Origin: Ohtaekwangia sp036786105 | GTDB taxonomy: Bacteria; Bacteroidota; Bacteroidia; Cytophagales; Cyclobacteriaceae | Reading direction: 5' to 3' | Assembly: GCF_036786105.1 (NCBI RefSeq) | Contig: NZ_DAIQRQ010000017.1 | Location: 19,469-83,468 of the forward strand | DNA length: 64,000 nucleotides | Part shown: positions 41,053 to 49,922 of the stretch, one piece after another | How the letters are laid out: the number at the start of each line of letters is the position of its first letter | Numbering within the stretch: the stretch's first letter is position 1 | Notes under the pieces: generated by a model | What the model saw: the letters and a program-made list of their open reading frames with translations, nothing else | Database searches by the model: none | What the model was told of the DNA's origin: nothing | Position numbers and translations under genes: made by a program

Positions 41053-42837
41053 TCAGTTATACTGTATAAACGATGGCGGGTTTACAAACCGTCCGCTATA
41101 TTTCAGCCGCACGTTTGTACTTATCTTGAAGCTGAATTCACTCACACCCTTCACAGCAGTAGGGAAGTAAAAAGCACGCAACTCAATCGTGCCGAAGATC
41201 AGGTTTTCATTTCGGATGCGCACGCCACCCGTTGTACCCCAAAAAAAGTCGTGTGTCTCAGCCGTCTTTGGTACAACTTTCAGAATAGCATTTTCAAGTG
41301 ACAGGAACGGGGCAAACCGGAAACCTATCAGCTTCCAGTTTGTGAAAAGTGTCGTCTCCAATCGGAGGGAAATGCGTTGTGAGCCATAAAGGCTGTCGGG
41401 TGCGAAGCCTGTTAATTCATCATTCAACGTGAGCAGCTCGCGTGTAACGTTGTTAAACGACCGCGCATATCCCGCCTGTACCAAATGCCTGATCTTTACT
41501 TTGCCAGGCTCATAGAGCTTGCTATACATCGTTCCGTTGACATAGAAGAAAGTGTCAGACGATTTTTTGTTTGTGAAGAATGTACCGATGCCGGTTTGCA
41601 GCGTAGCAAAGCTTCCGTTCCTGTTCACAAATCCTTTCACCAGGGAAGCTCCCGCATACATTCGCTTCATGCCGAGTTCTTTTACCCAGCCTGTGGTAAT
41701 GCTTACAGTTTTACCATAAGGCACGTCTTCCGTTCTTCCGAAACCATATATATAGCGCGTCTTATAGAAGTTTTGATTATAGAAAGTCATTTCACCCAGC
41801 ACAAATTTTTGATCGTTGTAAATGGGATTAAATTCTTCCTGAGGTTGCCTGGGTTGTTGCGAGTAATGCTGCCGGTAATAACGGATTGCGATGAAATGCC
41901 GATCGCGGTTTCGTGCCAGATTGCCAATGCTGAAGTTGTAACCGCCCCACACATCTTCAATGTTATACCTGTATTTTCTGAAAAGACTATCAGGATGCTG
42001 ATATACATTGCGCGACCAGTTACGACTCACTTCAAGACCTCCTGCAAGTCGCGAGTACGGTGAAACCAAGGGGCGATCCAGGCGCACAAAATAGGCATAT
42101 TCATTTTCGTTGCCGAGGCTTCGTGCATTGTCAAGTTGAGTATAGCCTACCGTTGCATTGATAAGACTTCCACCCAAACTGGATTTGCGATACAATACAT
42201 CAAAGCCAATAAAGGGAGCACGGTTCCCCATAAAACCAATGTCCGTTTGCAGCCGCTGACCCATACCGAACAAGTTGGCATCATAGAGGCCGATCCGGTA
42301 ATCATCTATACCAGACGTAGACACGCGTCCGCCCAAACTGAACACATCTCGCGTTACAATTTCCAGGTCTACCGAGTCTTCGCTGATTCGGTGCACGATG
42401 ATCTTGGAATCGAGAATGAAATCCAGATCGCGCAGATAACGTTCATTGTCCGCTACACGATAGGGGTTCAGTGGTTTATTCTCGCGAAGGAACAGGTTGT
42501 TACGGATAATGTTTTCGCGCGTAGTAGAGTGAAGGGAGTTCGCAACTTTGGTAATGCGGTTCCGGAAACTACGCGAAGAGTCATACATCGTACGCTCGAA
42601 TCCGATGTGGTTGATAATAATATGACGGATGATCTTGCCCTCATATGGCAGAAAAGGCGCTTCACTTTTTATGGTGATCTCAGCGTCAGGACCAGGCTTT
42701 TTTGAAATGGTCTTTATTACCTCCTTCGAAAGCCGGTTGTCAAGAATCCTGTTCCGGGTCGTGTCGGTTTGCGCGCGCAGTTCCGTGTAAAGAACCAGGA
42801 GTAAAACAAACAGCGCAAACAGCCTCATGCCAGACAA
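41053..42837 (-). CDS. POTRA-beta-barrel outer-membrane protein (Omp85/BamA-like)
   Basis: 594 residues with signal peptide (ATG 42837, or 42828). Residues 60-170 form one POTRA-like domain (GKIIRHIIINHIGFERTMYD, NPYRVADNERYLRDLDFILD, DSVDLEIVTRDVF). The rest is a long series of beta strands characteristic of an Omp85-type barrel (SLINATVGYTQL, HFIAIRYYRQHY, KWILIGFRFAPFLS-like). One POTRA and about 400 barrel residues differ from BamA (five POTRA) and suggest a TPS/FhaC or TamA-like export or outer-membrane insertion role. No passenger gene is adjacent. Confidence 0.65.
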   Translation of the reverse strand: MSGMRLFALFVLLLVLYTELRAQTDTTRNRILDNRLSKEVIKTISKKPGPDAEITIKSEAPFLPYEGKIIRHIIINHIGFERTMYDSSRSFRNRITKVANSLHSTTRENIIRNNLFLRENKPLNPYRVADNERYLRDLDFILDSKIIVHRISEDSVDLEIVTRDVFSLGGRVSTSGIDDYRIGLYDANLFGMGQRLQTDIGFMGNRAPFIGFDVLYRKSSLGGSLINATVGYTQLDNARSLGNENEYAYFVRLDRPLVSPYSRLAGGLEVSRNWSRNVYQHPDSLFRKYRYNIEDVWGGYNFSIGNLARNRDRHFIAIRYYRQHYSQQPRQPQEEFNPIYNDQKFVLGEMTFYNQNFYKTRYIYGFGRTEDVPYGKTVSITTGWVKELGMKRMYAGASLVKGFVNRNGSFATLQTGIGTFFTNKKSSDTFFYVNGTMYSKLYEPGKVKIRHLVQAGYARSFNNVTRELLTLNDELTGFAPDSLYGSQRISLRLETTLFTNWKLIGFRFAPFLSLENAILKVVPKTAETHDFFWGTTGGVRIRNENLIFGTIELRAFYFPTAVKGVSEFSFKISTNVRLKYSGRFVNPPSFIQYN

Positions 42838-43009
42838 TTGAAAAGATTGATTGGAAGATACGAAAAAGGTTAACGAAGAAGCCCTCTGTATATTGAACTT
42901 TCGGTATAACTTTTCTCAGTGTTATTCAATGCAAAAACTGTTCCCTCTGCTTCTATGGGTCTCGCACAGGCAGAAGATGATTGTTTTAGCATTAATGTTA
43001 AATACTGAA

Positions 43010-43840
43010 TTACTGTTGCGAAAATTCACATAGAACCGGTAGATGATCGGAAGGATAATATGCACCATCATTGTCAGTAATAACCTGGTAATTTTTGGCT
43101 GTCCACCCATCCGTATAAAATATATAGTCGATCACCTTGCAGGCATTCTGGGTAACAAAAAAGGTGCAGAACGTTCCCTGCGTTTCGGATGCAGGACGGG
43201 CAGTATATAATTTCAAAATATTTCCATTAATCATGGTAGTATAGGCCGACTGCGAGGGCTCGCTGTTGAAGTCGCCCGTTACAAGTACGGGAAGCCCGTT
43301 ACCCAGCAATGCTATTTTTTGTTTGATCAGCACAGCGCTCTTTTCGCGAGCCACTTCACCGATATGATCAAAGTGTGTATTCACAGTCAGAAAATCTTTC
43401 TTCGAAGCGAGATCGTGTACAACGGCCCACGTTGCAATGCGCGTAATGGCAGCGTCCCAGCTTTTGCTTCCCGGCACCTCGGGTGTTTCTGAAAGCCAGA
43501 ATGTATTTTGTCTGGTAATGGTAAATCGTTGTTTCTTGAGCAGAATGGCTGAGTATTCGCCGTTTGTTTTTCCGTCATCGCGCCCTACACCCACATAAGT
43601 ATAGCCTGGCAGGTTGTTTAGCAGATCCTGTAGTTGATGATGCAGCGCTTCCTGTACACCCAGTATATCAGGATTGTATTTCCGGATCAGCGCATATACT
43701 TTTTCAGTTCTCTTCGGCCACTGATTTATACCATCCGATTCGTGATCGAGACGAATGTTATAAGTCATTACTTTCAATGATTGTGCCTGTGCTGCCAGTG
43801 ATAGCGTCATGAGTAAAACAAGCGAAAAAAAATTATTCAT
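43010..43840 (-). CDS. Secreted endonuclease/exonuclease/phosphatase-fold protein
   Basis: 276 residues from ATG 43840 (frame opens at a TTG upstream). Signal peptide, then the EEP fold: LKVMTYNIRLD with the metal asparagine, LGVQEALHHQL with the metal glutamate, LVTGDFNSEPSQ with Asp-x-Asn, and the terminal SDHLPVLCEF Asp-His. All catalytic residues are present. It could be a nuclease, sphingomyelinase-like or inositol phosphatase; the short form with SLKVMTYNIR is common in Bacteroidota secretomes. Confidence 0.88.
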   Translation of the reverse strand: MNNFFSLVLLMTLSLAAQAQSLKVMTYNIRLDHESDGINQWPKRTEKVYALIRKYNPDILGVQEALHHQLQDLLNNLPGYTYVGVGRDDGKTNGEYSAILLKKQRFTITRQNTFWLSETPEVPGSKSWDAAITRIATWAVVHDLASKKDFLTVNTHFDHIGEVAREKSAVLIKQKIALLGNGLPVLVTGDFNSEPSQSAYTTMINGNILKLYTARPASETQGTFCTFFVTQNACKVIDYIFYTDGWTAKNYQVITDNDGAYYPSDHLPVLCEFSQQ

Positions 43841-44203
43841 TAGGAATGCATGGTTGTACTGCAAGATAAACAGCAGTAGGTTAATTTGGTTTTAATTTTC
43901 TATCAGCAGTTGATTACCACCAAAATACTGCGTAGTATTATAGACCAATTCAAACGCTGCATTGCTTCGTTGGCTTTATATTTTGTGCGGGAGCAAAAAA
44001 GCAAACAGCTATATCATTCCCCGGTTGTACTGAACTTATGCTCACATAAACCCTCTGTCTATGAAACACGCTCAAGTCTTCTCCTCTCGCACCGTATCCG
44101 GTTGAATCGTAACAGCCCGTTCCGTTTTTGCTCTTCTTTGCAGCCGCAAGGCTGATCGTCCCTGCTTTCTATTTCTTCACTTTACGCGAACGTTATATTA
44201 CGA
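43841..44203. other. Intergenic stretch without a supported gene
   Basis: The 363 bp hold no convincing gene. An 89-codon plus-strand frame (43886-44155) starts at a weak codon, is basic and rich in unrelated residues, and looks random. A near-consensus -7 sequence (TATATTTTGTG) occurs near 43977. The stretch probably carries the promoter of the 44204 gene. Confidence 0.5.
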
Positions 44204-44872
44204 ATGGATAGTATCATTAAAATTGCTGTAGCCGAGCTGGGCCAGAAAGAAGTGCCCGGTGCCGGAAACAATGCAGCTATAGTCCGCTATGCACAGGAAT
44301 CGGGCTTTACCAATATCAATAATGATGAAACATCGTGGTGCAGTATATTTCTGAACTGGTGTGCTAAAAAAGCCGGCCTTCGCGGTACCGGCAAAGCAGA
44401 TGCACGCTCCTGGTTATTGGCAGGGCAGCGTGTAGATAACAATCCCGAGCCAGGTGATATAGTAGTGTTCTGGCGCGAGAGCATCAACTCCTGGAAAGGC
44501 CACGTAGGTATATTTTTCGGTTTTTCGAAAAATAACACGCGTGTGTATTGCCTTGGTGGCAATCAGGGCAACCAGGTTTCCATCTCCGCTTTTCCCGTTG
44601 CCAATGTGTTAGGATTTCGCAGGCTGGCAACATCCACGGTAATGGTGCTTCCTGATAAAGCACTTCGCCCCGGCAGCACGGGCGATGACGTAAAGATACT
44701 TCAAAACGCTTTGAAGCTTGCCGGTTTTGATTGTGGTACTTCGGATGGTATATTCGGCACCAGGACAGAAGCTGCAGTAAAGGCATTGCAGAGCACCCGG
44801 GTAAACCTGCCGATAAGTGGTATATTCGATGTCGCTACAAGGCTATATCTGCTCGAAGTTTTAAATCAATAA
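44204..44872 (+). CDS. CHAP-like (TIGR02594) peptidoglycan hydrolase with PG-binding domain
   Basis: 222 residues without a signal peptide. Residues 1-140 match the TIGR02594/CHAP-like fold: catalytic cysteine C46 in ETSWCSIFLNWCAKKAG, and histidine H100 in WKGHVGIFFGF, with PEPGDIVVFWRES between. Residues 150-222 are a peptidoglycan-binding domain (LRPGSTGDDVKILQNALKL ... GIFGTRTEAAVKALQS). This is the layout of phage and toxin endolysins that cleave the peptide part of peptidoglycan. First gene of a plus-strand trio; the next gene starts 10 bp after its stop. Confidence 0.85.
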   Translation: MDSIIKIAVAELGQKEVPGAGNNAAIVRYAQESGFTNINNDETSWCSIFLNWCAKKAGLRGTGKADARSWLLAGQRVDNNPEPGDIVVFWRESINSWKGHVGIFFGFSKNNTRVYCLGGNQGNQVSISAFPVANVLGFRRLATSTVMVLPDKALRPGSTGDDVKILQNALKLAGFDCGTSDGIFGTRTEAAVKALQSTRVNLPISGIFDVATRLYLLEVLNQ

Positions 44873-44882
44873 TTAACCCTAT

Positions 44883-45830
44883 ATGTCTGGCTTTGCTATT
44901 CTCGATCTCGTTATTGGCTTGATATTCATTTACTTTTTACTCAGCCTGGCATGTTCTGCCGTACAGGAAATTATTTCGAGTTTTCTGAAACTTCGTCCGA
45001 GAGTACTGAATGAATGGGTGCGAGACACCTTCAAAAAAGGTGGAACCGGCGATGCTATATTGGAACATAAACTTATTGATGGCCTTACCGGCAAAGGAAG
45101 GATGGCCTCGTATATACCTGCCGATAAGTTTGCAAAAGTTTTACTGGATATTGTGCATCGCCAGTTGAGCGACAAGCCCTATACTATCGATACGCTGCAA
45201 CAAGCCGTAACCAATACGAACCTGCTTGACGATGATCTGAAACGAAATATACTTCAGTCCATAGCCGAAGCAAACGGAGAGATTGATAAGGTACGGAAAG
45301 ATATTGAAGTCTGGTTCGACCAAGCCATGCAGCGCGTATCAGGTACCTATAAAAAGAAAGCACATGTTATTATACTTTGTATCTCGCTGGTGTTAACCGT
45401 ACTGGTTAATGCAGATTCGATTGATCTCGCCCGCTACCTGTACGAAAACCCTGCCGTGCGACAAAGTCTTGCCGATCGTGCATCGCAGATCGTAAATGAT
45501 TCTTCTTACATAGACCTGGTAAATGAAGCCAAAGCAGCGAAATACGATTCGTTGCATCCCTGGAAAAATGCTGACGAGGCCGTGAAGCAAGTCAATGCCA
45601 GTGTAAAAGAATTAAAAACATTCAAAACAGAGCTTGACGCTACTGCACTGCCGGTAGGCTGGCAGAAAGACGTCAAGTATAACTGGATAACAAAAATATT
45701 CGGGTTGCTCGTAACAGCGTTGGCTGTATCGCTGGGAGCTCCGTTCTGGTTCGATATGTTGAATAAACTTGTAAACCTGCGCAGCGTGGGAAAGAAACCT
45801 GAGTCAAGCACTGAACAGGATTCGAAGTAA
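44883..45830 (+). CDS. Unknown membrane protein (three hydrophobic segments)
   Basis: 315 residues. A transmembrane helix at residues 8-28 (LDLVIGLIFIYFLLSLACSA) and a following VQEIISSFLKL, a helical cytoplasmic or periplasmic domain to ~150, a second helix at ~162-180 (VIILCISLVLTVLVNA), and a third at ~275-300 (TKIFGLLVTALAVSLGAPF) with conserved-looking FWFDMLNKLVNLR. I recall proteins with this SLGAPFWFDxLNKLVNLR ending in many phyla without function. It is 10 bp downstream of the hydrolase and clearly in the same operon. Confidence 0.75.
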   Translation: MSGFAILDLVIGLIFIYFLLSLACSAVQEIISSFLKLRPRVLNEWVRDTFKKGGTGDAILEHKLIDGLTGKGRMASYIPADKFAKVLLDIVHRQLSDKPYTIDTLQQAVTNTNLLDDDLKRNILQSIAEANGEIDKVRKDIEVWFDQAMQRVSGTYKKKAHVIILCISLVLTVLVNADSIDLARYLYENPAVRQSLADRASQIVNDSSYIDLVNEAKAAKYDSLHPWKNADEAVKQVNASVKELKTFKTELDATALPVGWQKDVKYNWITKIFGLLVTALAVSLGAPFWFDMLNKLVNLRSVGKKPESSTEQDSK

Positions 45831-45973
45831 GCGAACCGGTAGCATATATATAGGGTGCCTGTTTTTTATTGAGATGATCGCCTTCGATCCTCTATATTGT
45901 ATTTGCATCCGGAGTAGGTGGCAATAGATATCCGGATGTGCGAAGCTGTTGGTCTGTATATAAATGAGATCCT

Positions 45974-48900
45974 ATGAAACTGCCTGCCCTGACGAAGAAG
46001 TTTTGGATAGTTATCGCTACGATTATCGTAGTGGGTCTATTGTTTGCCTATTACCTGCTTGTGTATGTTAGTAACCGACAGGCAGAAGTAATAGCACAGA
46101 ATTATCGTGTGTTAAAAAGGGCTGCGGATAATTCGATAGACCTGCGCAAAAACTTTGAAGCAACGATTAACAATTATAAGAACGTTTCACCTAACGAACC
46201 TGCGCTGGTTAGGCTTCTGGCGGTGCAGAAGATATACTGTGTCAAAACCGCTGCAGACCAGCAATATAAAGACCTGGACTCTATTTACTTCTCTTCTAAA
46301 ACATCTGGCGGCTGTACGGTGCGAATGGCAGTATCCGATTTTCTCCCAAGTGCTATTCCAAAGTCATCTTGCTTCGATGATCTCTTTCTGATCAGAACAC
46401 TGCATAAAGATGCATCAACCAAATTTACCGACATCGGTTATCAAACATTCTACAACCGAATCGAGCTAAAAAAGATGGATAGTCTTTTTGCGCTGGATCA
46501 TGGTTTGGAGAGCAGTCCGATCGTGGATGCTCGTTTGTTTGGAACCGACTATAAGATTTTTACCACGCGCATACTGATTGCGGATAACGAATCATGGATT
46601 TTATGCGGTGCTGTCAAAAATTCAAATTTTAATAAGAAGATCCATGAGGTTGATACCTATACCATCAGCTTCGCCATTCTTATTCTATTGTTTGTATTGC
46701 TTGCGATGCCTATTCTGAAATTGATAGTAATGAATGCGGTGGAGCGGCTACGCATTGTCAACGTGTGGTTTACAGGCTTCTCGATTATCGTAGGCACAGC
46801 AATCATTATACTTATACTCATATCTGCAAATCATTTCTTCAGCAATAAAGGAGTTGTAGAGAATAGATTGAAAAAGCTTGCTATCGCTGTGAATGGAAAT
46901 TTTGACAAAGAGTTGAATGAAATCTACGATCAGCTTCGGAATATTCAGGATAAAGTAAATATACCGGGTGACAGTAATCTTGCGGCTTATGATAATTTTT
47001 TCAAAACGGATACATATTCAATTAGAACGAATATTCCACCGATCAAGCTTGTGCGATCGGTAGTCGATCCATTCAAACTAAATAAAATTCTGACGTACAA
47101 ATTTACCAACCAGGTGATGTGGCTTGATGCCAGGGGCGATCAGTTATTCACGCTGGCAACGCAATCTGTAAATAGTTTTAATCTGAGTGCGCGTGAATAC
47201 TTCACAAAAGCAAGAGACGGAAACTTGTGGACTGTGCCGGGGAAAGATTTAACTAAAAAATTTTCGTTACAATCTATACGGTCTTATCGCAATGGTAGAA
47301 ATGCTGCCGGCTTTGGTATCCCATTGAAAAAGAATGATGCCCGGGTACTGGCCATGTCAACACGGTTGCATTCCATTATGGATCCGTTGCTTCCGCCTGG
47401 CTACGGTTTCTGCATCATGAGTGATAATGGCGATGTGTGGTTTCATTCAGAAAGGCAACGCAACATGCAGGAGAATTTTCTGGACGAAACTGAACGAAAT
47501 AAGAAGCTGGTGGCGGCTGTTGCCGGAAGAATGCAGCTTTCGTTCAATGCGCCATACGATCACCGAACACATCAGATGTATATACTTCCTGTTAGAAATT
47601 TGCCACTATATCTGGTTACGTTTTATGACATGGACTATTACAAGTCGCCTCTGGTGTTATCTGTAGGCTATGCATTTGTATTGATGCTTTTCATGTTTGC
47701 TTTGATCGGCATACAATTGCTGCTGCAATTTGTAAGTGTATATCGCCCGACTAAGCTTAAGGTTAAGCGATTTTATTTAAGTTGGCTGCGGCCCAGAAAA
47801 ATTACTGAAAAGCAATCGACTGAACCAAAAGAAGCCGCTGTGCTTAGAGAGGCAACAATAGAGAAATATCTTCGGTCGGTCGGTGCATTGGCCATGCTAA
47901 ACATTTTGTTAATAATTCTATTGTTTGCGAGGCACGAGTCAGCGTTTACATTTGGATTCATGGTGTTGCCGCTATATATACTCCTGTTTCAATACCTGCT
48001 TTTTGAACGCGAAAATATTTTGCGAAAAGACCCTGAAGCAAAAGTAATACGTCAATCTTTTATCTGGTTGAGTATTGTACTGATTGTGCTGGTAAACTAT
48101 TTTATCGCCGGGTTGATTGATGATGCGATTCTTATGGTAGCGATACAAATCGTTTTTGCAGGCATTCTGTTGACCGGATATTTTTTGAAATCGTTGAAGC
48201 GCCTCATAAAATCAGAGTTTATAGAAAAGCATGCACAGAAGCTATACTTTACAATGGTCTTTCTGTGGCTTGCTGCCGTTTCAGTGCTTCCGGTTTTCGC
48301 ATTTTACCGAATGGCTTATCATGAAGAATCGCTTACATGGACCAAGTATTTGCAATGGGAAATTGCTCAAAGCGAAACCAAACGAAATGTGAATGTTCAA
48401 ACTGAATTGGCAGCTTATAAAAAAGATATAGATGCACTCAAGGAGAAGAGTAATTACCTGGGAATAGTGGGTGGTTTTCTCAAATCCGATAAGTTGAATA
48501 AATCCTATTCATTGCAAGGCGATACGCTTCGCTATTATTTTGAATTTATATCGCGGCCACCTTTAAACAAATTACTCGATAAAACATTTCCTGTACTGCA
48601 GGTTTCAGCAGGCGATAGTGTGTGGTGCTGGTTTGATTCGGAGGATCAATCTAAAGTAGCAATGAAATTTGCTCCGGGAGACGGAAAGCCCTGGTTTTAT
48701 ACAGCAGCTGCCGAACATTTCGATCTCCTCGGCAGTAATTACTTCGTGTTGTTTTTTATTTTACTCATTGGTTTCTTTTACCTCATCTTCCATGTTACGC
48801 GTTTTGCCGTGCGAAGTATATTCGGGCTAGGCGTTGTGCTGGATACTCGATTGCTTCAGGATTCACTGACGGAGATTAAGGCAGGTGACTTATCTAAACA

Positions 48901-49867
48901 GCCCCGCATTTTTTTAGTCGGGCTTCCGTATGCAGGAAAAAATTCACTGCTCGCGGATTTCTCATCTGTTATTAACCTGCGGACTAACCTGGATACTATC
49001 AACGTTCCACAGAATGCCGGAGTGATTGTTATAAAGCATTTTGAATACGGTATCAATAGCCATGATGTGAATGATAAGAAGCTGCAATTACTTTTGAGGC
49101 TCGTTAACGATGATTCCAAAAAGATCATCATCGTATCTACTATGCAGCCCACCGCTATTTTTGAGTTTTATGAAGAGGCCCTTCAACGTGCTCCTCAGGG
49201 AGCGGAGTCTGCAATTTATAAACAAGCTATCCGCCAATGGAAGAATGTGATGAGTGGATTTATACTATATTTTCAGCCGCTTTCTAAGGAAAATAAGATG
49301 GCCAATGCAGATGAATTTGTTCAATCAGAACTTAACCACGGACAATTTTTACCAGCACTTGAGCATCACATTCCATTTGAGAGTACCGATACTTATGCAT
49401 GCCAGGAAAACTTTGTACTAAAGATAGAAGAACTGGCCGATGCCTATTATCAATCGCTGTGGAACTCATTCTCGAACGCAGAGAAGTTCCTTTTGTATGA
49501 TCTGGCAAAGGACCGGTATGTAAACCTGAAAAATGTAAAAACGATACGTTTGTTGCTTCAGAAAGGCGTGATCGCAGCAGACGATTCTATACAGATCATG
49601 AATAAAAGCTTTGGAAACTTTATACTTTCTGTAGTAAGTGAAGATGAGGAAATACAGATGGAAAAGGAGCTGAGCCAGAAAGGAAGCTGGAATATAGTGC
49701 AGTCTGTATTGATTGTTCTACTGATTGGCCTGGTGGCTTTTATAGCCATTGCCCAGCAAGACTTATTCCGCGATTTAAATGTGTTGATTGGCGCTTTGGG
49801 TTCTGCGATTGCCTTGCTTACCCGCTTTGGAGGTTTATTCAATTTCGCCAAACCTAAAGATGGATAA
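45974..49867 (+). CDS. Giant polytopic sensor-like protein with degenerate P-loop NTPase domain
   Basis: 1297 residues, unrecognised. First transmembrane helix at 10-32, an extracytoplasmic region to ~230, two helices (~232-255, ~265-290), a second extracytoplasmic region ~295-555 with Cache-like features (WLDARGDQLFTLA, YGFCIMSDNGDVWFHS), a helix at ~560-588, then about five helices between ~635 and ~780, another soluble region, a helix ~922-945. Residues ~975-1235 look like a STAND/AAA-type NTPase: GLPYAGKNS at 983-991 (Walker A with N990 for S/T), KKIIIVSTMQPT instead of a classic Walker B/sensor, and a possible winged helix (FSNAEKFLLYDLAKDRYVNL). Last, a helix pair at 1238-1287. Function unknown; see findings. 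Confidence 0.75.
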   Translation: MKLPALTKKFWIVIATIIVVGLLFAYYLLVYVSNRQAEVIAQNYRVLKRAADNSIDLRKNFEATINNYKNVSPNEPALVRLLAVQKIYCVKTAADQQYKDLDSIYFSSKTSGGCTVRMAVSDFLPSAIPKSSCFDDLFLIRTLHKDASTKFTDIGYQTFYNRIELKKMDSLFALDHGLESSPIVDARLFGTDYKIFTTRILIADNESWILCGAVKNSNFNKKIHEVDTYTISFAILILLFVLLAMPILKLIVMNAVERLRIVNVWFTGFSIIVGTAIIILILISANHFFSNKGVVENRLKKLAIAVNGNFDKELNEIYDQLRNIQDKVNIPGDSNLAAYDNFFKTDTYSIRTNIPPIKLVRSVVDPFKLNKILTYKFTNQVMWLDARGDQLFTLATQSVNSFNLSAREYFTKARDGNLWTVPGKDLTKKFSLQSIRSYRNGRNAAGFGIPLKKNDARVLAMSTRLHSIMDPLLPPGYGFCIMSDNGDVWFHSERQRNMQENFLDETERNKKLVAAVAGRMQLSFNAPYDHRTHQMYILPVRNLPLYLVTFYDMDYYKSPLVLSVGYAFVLMLFMFALIGIQLLLQFVSVYRPTKLKVKRFYLSWLRPRKITEKQSTEPKEAAVLREATIEKYLRSVGALAMLNILLIILLFARHESAFTFGFMVLPLYILLFQYLLFERENILRKDPEAKVIRQSFIWLSIVLIVLVNYFIAGLIDDAILMVAIQIVFAGILLTGYFLKSLKRLIKSEFIEKHAQKLYFTMVFLWLAAVSVLPVFAFYRMAYHEESLTWTKYLQWEIAQSETKRNVNVQTELAAYKKDIDALKEKSNYLGIVGGFLKSDKLNKSYSLQGDTLRYYFEFISRPPLNKLLDKTFPVLQVSAGDSVWCWFDSEDQSKVAMKFAPGDGKPWFYTAAAEHFDLLGSNYFVLFFILLIGFFYLIFHVTRFAVRSIFGLGVVLDTRLLQDSLTEIKAGDLSKQPRIFLVGLPYAGKNSLLADFSSVINLRTNLDTINVPQNAGVIVIKHFEYGINSHDVNDKKLQLLLRLVNDDSKKIIIVSTMQPTAIFEFYEEALQRAPQGAESAIYKQAIRQWKNVMSGFILYFQPLSKENKMANADEFVQSELNHGQFLPALEHHIPFESTDTYACQENFVLKIEELADAYYQSLWNSFSNAEKFLLYDLAKDRYVNLKNVKTIRLLLQKGVIAADDSIQIMNKSFGNFILSVVSEDEEIQMEKELSQKGSWNIVQSVLIVLLIGLVAFIAIAQQDLFRDLNVLIGALGSAIALLTRFGGLFNFAKPKDG

Positions 49868-49876
49868 AGTATAAGG

Positions 49877-49910
49877 AGTATACTGTTCAGCTCGCGCTAA
49901 ACAGTATACT
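49877..49910. terminator. Candidate bidirectional terminator between the giant gene and maeB
   Basis: AGTATACTGTT / AACAGTATACT (49877-49887 with 49900-49910), 11-bp perfect stem with a 12-nt loop between convergent genes. AT-rich, with no strong T-run, so moderate confidence. Confidence 0.5.
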
Positions 49911-49922
49911 ATATATTACCTC

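Noticed and set aside
42702..42896. Plus-strand frame upstream of the POTRA barrel gene
   Set aside because: It overlaps the signal peptide region of the minus-strand gene and has no coding character.
43886..44155. Plus-strand 89-codon open frame
   Set aside because: Basic, no motif, poor start, lies in a promoter-like gap; treated as chance.
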